From positions 1 to 32,813 of the forward strand of contig NZ_CAMAPC010000030.1 in NCBI RefSeq assembly GCF_945859825.1: 32,813 nt of DNA, written 5' to 3'. The position numbers and the translations under genes are program-made. The notes below the pieces were generated by a model that did not search any database, had not been told where the DNA came from, and worked only from the letters and a program-made list of their open reading frames with translations. The stretch comes from Pseudoalteromonas holothuriae. GTDB lineage: Bacteria > Pseudomonadota > Gammaproteobacteria > Enterobacterales > Alteromonadaceae. Positions 29,701 to 32,813 of the stretch are shown here, one piece after another. Every line of letters starts with the position of its first letter. The first letter of the stretch is position 1.

Positions 29701-32700
29701 ACCATTTGAGGTGAGCAACTCACTGTACCCTGTGTTAGCAGTACCAACAAAAATTGCAGTATCAGATCCGGCTAGCTGATGCGGTGCATATCCAGCGTCA
29801 TCTATGGTTTGCCAAACGTGGGTAAGCATTAACCGATGTTGAGGATCCATAAGTTGCGCTTCAAGTGACGATATGTCAAAAAAACCTGCATCGAAGAACT
29901 CAACGCCTTCAATAAAGCCACCCCATTTCATGCTAGTTACGCCGCGCTCTTCTAGCTCTTGCCAATTCCATCTACTGGCGGGGATCTCGCTGATACAATC
30001 TTTACCGTTACACAAATTATCCCAATACTCTTGGATATCCTTAGCACCTGGGAAACAACCGCTCATACCTATTACAGCAACTTTCCTTTTCTCTTGTCGT
30101 GGCGATTCATATGACTCAGTTCTAGCTGGTACATCAGAGAGTTCAGACAACCATGTCATACGACCCACTACATCAACATTTTGACTGGCGTTCATCTCTT
30201 GTACAGGCACAGCAACACTTGTATTAGCCACCTTGCGTTCAACAACTAAAGAACTACCTGGCTGCATGTGAATACCAAAACGTTTGATAAATACATCACT
30301 ATGCGCTTGTGCTAAATACGCTGCAAAGCTTGCGATCGTTGGGTATTCAAAAAATACCGTCGGTGATAACTCCAATGTGCCATCTCGGCTTAACTCTTCG
30401 CCAAACTCTGTCAAGCTTATCGAATCAAAACCAAACTCTGAAAATTCACTGTCTATATCCACATCTTCCAGTGACATTTTCAACAGTCTAGCAACTTCGG
30501 AACGCATCCAGCTTTGTATTTGCTCAGTAAGATCTGGACTTTGAAAGTGTGTTAGCACTTCGGCTTTTTGTAAACTCTGTTGCTCTGTTGCAACATCGTA
30601 GGCCACGTTAGCAGGCTCCGCTTGAGCAAGCACTGGCTGAAGTGCCTCCACACCAAACCGCTTGATAAACACTTCACTGTGTTCTTGTGCTAAGTATTCT
30701 GCAAAGCTTGCTATTGTTGGGTATTCAAAAAATACTGTTGGTGATAATTCTAATGCACCATCACGACCCAGCTCTTCTCCAAACTCCGTGAGACTTATCG
30801 AATCAAAACCAAACTCCGAAAACTCACTCTCTACATCAACATCTTCCAGTGACATCTTCAACAGTCTGGCCACCTCCGTACGCATCCAGTGTTGGATCTG
30901 CTCTTGCAATCCTGCTGTCGCTACCTCTGATATAGCTCGTTCTGCCACTGGCCCATTTGGGGCTGAATTAGGGGCTGACAACGCTGCGCCTAACATCTGC
31001 TTTAAGCGCGCCGTATCTCCACTGAGTACCACCGCTTTATCAACCGCTTGTATTAGCGTCTGACACAAACACTGCCAACCTGCTTCACTCTCTAATGGTC
31101 GCATACCCGTATATTCAAACAGCTTCTGTTCCATTGCCGCTGGCATACTCATACCGCCGTCTCGCCACAGTGGCCAAGCAATTGAACTACTTACCCCTGA
31201 GCTACGCCTTGAACGTGCCGCCATGTATTGGTCCATAAACGCATTCGCTGCGCCATAGGCTCCCTGCCCACGGTTACCTGTCACTCCCGCCAACGACGAA
31301 AACGCCACAAAAAAGTCTAGCTCTATCTCTGCACTGCCCTCATCTAGCGCTACCAAACCCGCTACCTTCGATGCAAAAACAGCTTCTAGGTCCGCTGCAG
31401 TTTTGTGTTCTAATAAACCATCTTTTAGCACGCCCGCGCAATGTAATATACCGTGCAATGTACCGTGTTGTTTTTGAATGTGTGCCAGTAATGGCTGCAC
31501 TTCTTCTTGGTCACTGATATTAACTGCATGATAACTCACACCCGTTGGTAATTGTGCTAGCTCATCTTGCGTTTTATCACTGCGTCCTACTAAAATAATC
31601 TGGCTCTGGGGTGCTGATTGACGTAGCTTGTTCATCAACAAACGCCCTAGCCCACCTAGACCACCTGTTATCAGGTACACTCCATCTTCACGCCACGGCG
31701 TGGCCCCTGATGCTTCAAAAGTCTGTGTTGTAAAAGACTGACCATATAATGTTGGCCCTTTCACTGCGATACATACTTCGTGTGGATACTTCGCGGCCTG
31801 ACTCACCATTTGCCATTGCGCGTCAGCATCTAAAGTACTGTCCACCGCAATCATCTGAGTACGCAGTGTGGGTGACTCGATGCTTGTCGCTTTTAACATC
31901 CCTGCAATACCTTGTAATAGCGCCTGCTCTCCCTCGCTCGGAACCAATACCTGTAATAACTGTTCCTGCTTGCTTTGCTGTAGTCGTTGGACAACCTCTA
32001 ACACTGTATGCGCACATGCGTTGTAAGCCGACACTATATCTTGTGTCAGAACATGCTGCTCATATTGCACCTTTGCATTATCTGGCGTGACGCCCACCGG
32101 TAAGAATGAACAAATTGTCTGTGGCAAAACCGTGTCACTTTGCTCCATATCACTCAGCACTCTCGACATCGATGAGGACAACAATAGAGTGTTATCTGGT
32201 GCTGTAGTAACTGTCGTTGACGAAGTACGCTCTCTCTGAGTTGGTGCCACAGGCGTTTTCAATGCACGTGCGCTGAAACCAATCAACTGTACACACACCT
32301 GTCCATCTTCGTCACACAAAGTAATATTCAGTTTCTTCAGTTGCTCACTGCTACCCTGCGCTTGCTCTACCAGTACCCACACCTGCCGTGGACACCTCTT
32401 GTAAACCGTCACTTGCTCTAGTGCAAAAGGCACCTGTGCTCCACCATCTTGACCCGCTGCAAGTGATAAACCTATGCTCGCTTGCAACGCTGAGTCTAAC
32501 AACGACGGGTGTAAACAGTACGCTTCTTGCTCCCTTTCTAAGCTTGTCGGCAAACACAACTGACCTAATACTTGCTCTGGGCTTATATATAATCTCGTGA
32601 TCCCTTTGTGCCCAGCACCATACTCCAGTCCCGCTGCGCTGTACGCCTTGTAACATTCTTCCGCCGATAACTGCTGCGGTAGGTGCTCACGTAATGCCGT

Positions 32701-32813
32701 GATGTCTATTGCTGCACATGCCGATGACGTAGCCATGCTCAATACACCACGACAGTAAACCTGCTCTGGCTCACCCTCTGCGCTTATCTCAAACCTGACA
32801 TCTCCTTGCTTTG
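20737..32813 (-). CDS. Hybrid trans-AT PKS-NRPS, terminal assembly-line protein, 5' end outside the window
   Basis: The frame is open to the right edge; residues are counted from the TTG at 32742, which is internal. Domains: DH C-terminal half (to about 165); KR (TGGLGGLG 359, Tyr 496); two ACPs (Ser 648, Ser 774); KS (about 887-1315, Cys 1046 in ETACSSAL); post-KS linker; PCP-like carrier (LGGSS, Ser 1552); C (HHIISDG, His 1735/1736); A (about 2070-2570); PCP (Ser 2624); C (HHIVSDG, His 2808/2809); A (about 3150-3640); PCP (Ser 3693); thioesterase (GWSYGG, Ser 3826; His 3978). By eye the ten-residue specificity codes are DAQDLGMVDK for the first A domain, close to codes reported for Gln, and DAEDIGTVVK for the second, perhaps a basic residue. 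Both C domains look LCL-type and there is no epimerase, so both residues should stay L. No AT is present. The TE ends the line by hydrolysis or cyclisation. Confidence 0.96.
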   Translation of the reverse strand, partial: KQGDVRFEISAEGEPEQVYCRGVLSMATSSACAAIDITALREHLPQQLSAEECYKAYSAAGLEYGAGHKGITRLYISPEQVLGQLCLPTSLEREQEAYCLHPSLLDSALQASIGLSLAAGQDGGAQVPFALEQVTVYKRCPRQVWVLVEQAQGSSEQLKKLNITLCDEDGQVCVQLIGFSARALKTPVAPTQRERTSSTTVTTAPDNTLLLSSSMSRVLSDMEQSDTVLPQTICSFLPVGVTPDNAKVQYEQHVLTQDIVSAYNACAHTVLEVVQRLQQSKQEQLLQVLVPSEGEQALLQGIAGMLKATSIESPTLRTQMIAVDSTLDADAQWQMVSQAAKYPHEVCIAVKGPTLYGQSFTTQTFEASGATPWREDGVYLITGGLGGLGRLLMNKLRQSAPQSQIILVGRSDKTQDELAQLPTGVSYHAVNISDQEEVQPLLAHIQKQHGTLHGILHCAGVLKDGLLEHKTAADLEAVFASKVAGLVALDEGSAEIELDFFVAFSSLAGVTGNRGQGAYGAANAFMDQYMAARSRRSSGVSSSIAWPLWRDGGMSMPAAMEQKLFEYTGMRPLESEAGWQCLCQTLIQAVDKAVVLSGDTARLKQMLGAALSAPNSAPNGPVAERAISEVATAGLQEQIQHWMRTEVARLLKMSLEDVDVESEFSEFGFDSISLTEFGEELGRDGALELSPTVFFEYPTIASFAEYLAQEHSEVFIKRFGVEALQPVLAQAEPANVAYDVATEQQSLQKAEVLTHFQSPDLTEQIQSWMRSEVARLLKMSLEDVDIDSEFSEFGFDSISLTEFGEELSRDGTLELSPTVFFEYPTIASFAAYLAQAHSDVFIKRFGIHMQPGSSLVVERKVANTSVAVPVQEMNASQNVDVVGRMTWLSELSDVPARTESYESPRQEKRKVAVIGMSGCFPGAKDIQEYWDNLCNGKDCISEIPASRWNWQELEERGVTSMKWGGFIEGVEFFDAGFFDISSLEAQLMDPQHRLMLTHVWQTIDDAGYAPHQLAGSDTAIFVGTANTGYSELLTSNGLSSASMVPSMGPARVSYLLNIHGPSEPVETACSSALVAIHKAVELIGSGKSQMAFAGGINTLLSPLVHASFDRVGMLSSDGKCKSFGQNANGYVRGEGVGVLLLKSLSHAEQDGDHIYGVICGSAVNHGGRATSLTAPNPRAQAQLIEAAYKDAGVDPRTVGYIEAHGTGTDLGDPIEVNALKSAFKNLYDNTADHTQRQQDYSVPYCALGSVKSNIGHLELAAGAAAIIKTLLQVKHKTLAASLHSEQENPHVKLAQSPFYLVKETQPWQTLTAHDGAVLPRRAGVSSFGFGGVNAHIVVEEYVPKSVPRRVEEKSYLIVISAKSQRALDRRIETLLHGIEHANISENRLCDVAYTLQQGREAMPYRWASVVSNYKELIGALRSSQEQRPNFGVLRTEQIQSKEILNTLFKDDGFSSLLKEWIKQGKAQKVLELWVSGMAINWQELQAADGCQRVSLPSYPFEEQRYWFDDLIQSPNSVSFKQTKPVVEKSEQVERVKILTKPRNDIERELLVIWQDLLDRQDICVLDNFFDLGGSSIQASLMVTRVKRRLKLQLDVAVLFQNPNIESLAEMLKQAHTCDDESIPAQGLTQGPLSFAQVRLWLSEKIIGQSSIYNMPMTLRLSGFLNYQAMSKSLEEIVARHSILRTRFVEEHGEPKQCIDSTQSWSMQLVDKRDVEHEQVTAWVQHWHSQPYQLDEESGFRAALVICAEHEHLLLINMHHIISDGWSMQVLNYELNALYRAKVANEPLALPELPIQYIDYADWQHQEADNGVTTAQLYYWKTALQGMPKVLSLPLDYPRPAIQKHQGVNFRFSFGERISVLVSQFSRQHRVTPFMSLLAVYYVHLYELTGQLDIAVGTASANRGRTELEGLIGFFVNTLVLRGRIKTEMTFDALVAQVKSTTLSAFANQEITFEQIVEHLNPERSTSYSPLFQVYFSYVDLDQKGFDAQPTWDGSAIEDIAVEMCESQNGVIAQYDMSLSISESESGLQGCLNYDIDLFCEQSIEHMMNDYMALVERLLSNSGAPLGVGSRTITDSQTKAPSLTATPPVLDSFISRFNAQALRTPNADALVVDGQRYRFSDVDKRANQVAHYLVSRGINRSSKVGLYLKRESWLIPSLLGVLKAGAAYVPLDPELPAARLQLIIEQGELDLVICNIHQPKVSVPYMDISNVDWEKLPNTTSDVTVEPQDNAYIIFTSGSTGVPKGVVIQHSALVNFIDGLRDVVGVISAERVLLNASTVFDASVQQIVQLCLGSTLYLIDEETRLSPQKMTEFLIENRIERMDCTPQQLKLLVQYWHATHCPTNLRTVLVGGEELDQVLWQQLNLLTEQTGCRFYNMYGPTECTVDATCAVIHEHDVPVLGQPLSNIDCYILDEKMTMCGPQEIGELYLSGKSLALGYINQPELTAQKFVPNPFSNVSGERMYRTGDLVMRSDDGQLMYVGRNDHQVKVRGHRIELGEIVNASKRLVGVQDAVIVTNKQLINAKVRAGTLAKEEHPSAVERLIAYILPQSGVDTSCLESETLRSQLKANLMDYMIPNVFVTVDSIPLTLNGKVSLAELPIPNGALQSNNSYAKPQSVIEKQLVQLWEDVLGVKPIGINDNFFDLGGHSLLAVQVITRLQQQLPYSTDVMALFANPTVAKLAQHLSQHQNNHTVVEITAQGQSQGPLSHEQFRLWLSEKMFGNSNVYNMPITLRLEGALDIVALERSLADIVVRHSVLRTRFVEHNGQPLQVIDSSEDWSLKKVNKSMETDEDIAAWTSRWHQLTYKLDIESGFRVVLVERSASEFLLLVNMHHIVSDGWSIQLFNYELNVLYQAHAQGQQPNLPRLPIQYIDYALWQHSDIAKTKNSEQLEYWKQTLTGLPTLLSLQTDKPRPAIQTFKGRDYAFDFGAEHRTLVEAFAQRHKVTPFMCLLAVFSVQLSLLSGQNDIGVGTASANRHRSELEGLVGFFVNTLVLRIQLTQQQTFHDLVEHVKKMTAGAFANQDVTFEQIVSHLSPKRDVSHSPLFQVYFSYVGKDQTQLVNEYEQPNQHVTSKDMSVSSVDVENTIAQYDISLVVTDDGEGLSGTVNFNTDLFEEHTIAKLAEQYGRLVKRLFSSPDDPIKQGIDAESNECVSSALLDNHSVAAEPSSFLKEFETQVEQNGQQIALTDGEHHETYATLNRKAEQFAKGLVAQGIGQETFVALCMPKSYRLLIALLGTLKAGAAYVPIDLKLPKRRQVLIINDCKPKLVITDGVDDTLNEHKLAIQYADVFAASKQEIALPEEVLANQTMYVIYTSGSTGEPKGVVNTHGAVSAFVHSAVDTYQISKDSRVMQFASISFDAAVEEILCTWYAGGRLILKPDEAVIDFEKLERLCVEQEITLLDLPTSVFHNYVSWKRQISETSPSSEWLPACVESVIIGGEKAQIELVKQWRLAMPQCRLFNTYGPTEASVVATVFEVTDASILTDVPIGKPLNGVSIYVLDGNLALVGDGEVGELYIAGSTLARGYLNKPKATASHWLTNPFSNDAGRMYRTGDLVKKNHNGDLEFMGRVDNQVKLRGFRVELGDIEAALLQNQKVIQAKVMLLEDASAPKLVAFVHTHYQKLVKTQCDDLRDCLAAILPNYMIPARFYEVGELPLTTNGKIDTQALLRYSKSDQECKQTVVQHDDIENRLQHVWQDLLATEHIDIHDNFFQIGGSSLLVMDLFERIDQEFGCKLNINTILSNPTIAGFASILRHGAQQGNDNSSFTLLRKGVEQKKAICLLHPIGGTLLSYAALVNNWRTALPIYGFESPALDRTNDYNFTSVESIAEHYADQLLSDFTGNTVTLVGWSYGGVLSYELAKALSGSRISVDSVVMLDSYYDITDLFGNENVSALVTIALDMGISYQSLIPLLVQNDSFETTTQKVFNILKEDRKIHEEFCLSSFSHHLEVVKMQNTALNNYTPKEGYSGTVQYIKASETERSEKVWERYIEDLEVTVIQGDHYSLFKPPMMENVIEILNKSLKLA
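30275..30910 (-). repeat. Tandem near-identical ACP domains
   Basis: Two carrier domains at about 30655-30910 and 30275-30531, both with FGFDSISLTEF. Over 86 aligned residues I count 76 identities. Both have the attachment Ser and should be loaded. The close match points to a recent internal duplication or ongoing gene conversion. Tandem carriers are common in trans-AT synthases, where they raise flux or serve beta-branching. Confidence 0.9.

Noticed and set aside
29873..30184. Open frames of 60-130 codons on the strand opposite the synthases (several, also near 30284-31063 and 31749-32090)
   Set aside because: They overlap conserved KS, ACP and KR coding sequence in antisense and lack family motifs; shadow frames.
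30275..30910. The ACP doublet as the acceptor site of beta-branching
   Set aside because: Acceptor ACPs typically carry a Trp six residues after the attachment Ser; both copies have Phe there. The idea remains possible but unsupported.

Overview
The window is the middle of a large trans-AT polyketide synthase / non-ribosomal peptide synthetase gene cluster in a low-GC (roughly 40%) Gram-negative bacterium. The gene mix (trans-AT PKS, Tn3, IS3 and IS21 debris, surface-sugar genes) suggests a marine gammaproteobacterium of the Pseudoalteromonas/Alteromonas kind. That assignment is inference; nothing in the window fixes the taxon. Both giant synthase genes run off the window, one at each end, and they point towards each other.

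Left arm, plus strand (1-12944): the 3' part of a PKS (KR, Ser-less ACP, ACP, KS, KR, ACP, KS, short acidic tail); a discrete carrier protein of the beta-branching (HMG-CoA synthase cassette) donor type; a PksI-like enoyl-CoA hydratase that should act as the decarboxylase of that cassette; a 1105-residue protein joining a CHAT-like domain without recognisable catalytic residues to a STAND-type NTPase and a helical C-terminal region; and an amidase-signature hydrolase with an intact Ser-Ser-Lys triad. No acyltransferase domain occurs in either synthase, so malonyl units must be loaded by a separate AT encoded elsewhere.

Centre (13012-19260): an intact tyrosine recombinase reads left, with a perfect 16-bp palindrome inside a longer inverted repeat upstream. 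Next come about 2 kb of transposon debris: a Tn3-family terminus with the start of its transposase, and an IS3-family transposase C-terminus interrupted by a 31-bp tandem duplication. A very AT-rich three-gene operon on the minus strand follows (family 2 glycosyltransferase, NodB-type deacetylase, GNAT-like acyltransferase). It may be the tail of a longer surface-sugar locus cut off at its 5' side, beside an IS21 istA fragment.

Right arm, minus strand (19465-32813): a cytochrome P450 sits downstream of the 3' part of a PKS-NRPS (DH, KR, ACP, ACP, KS, PCP, C, A, PCP, C, A, PCP, TE). The thioesterase makes this the last protein of the assembly line. By eye the first A domain has a Gln-like specificity code and the second an acidic code suggesting a basic residue. 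The likely product is therefore a polyketide, probably carrying a beta-methyl-type branch, capped by two amino acids, released by the TE and oxidised by the P450. The amidase, the sugar operon and the CHAT-STAND protein are the parts whose role is least clear.
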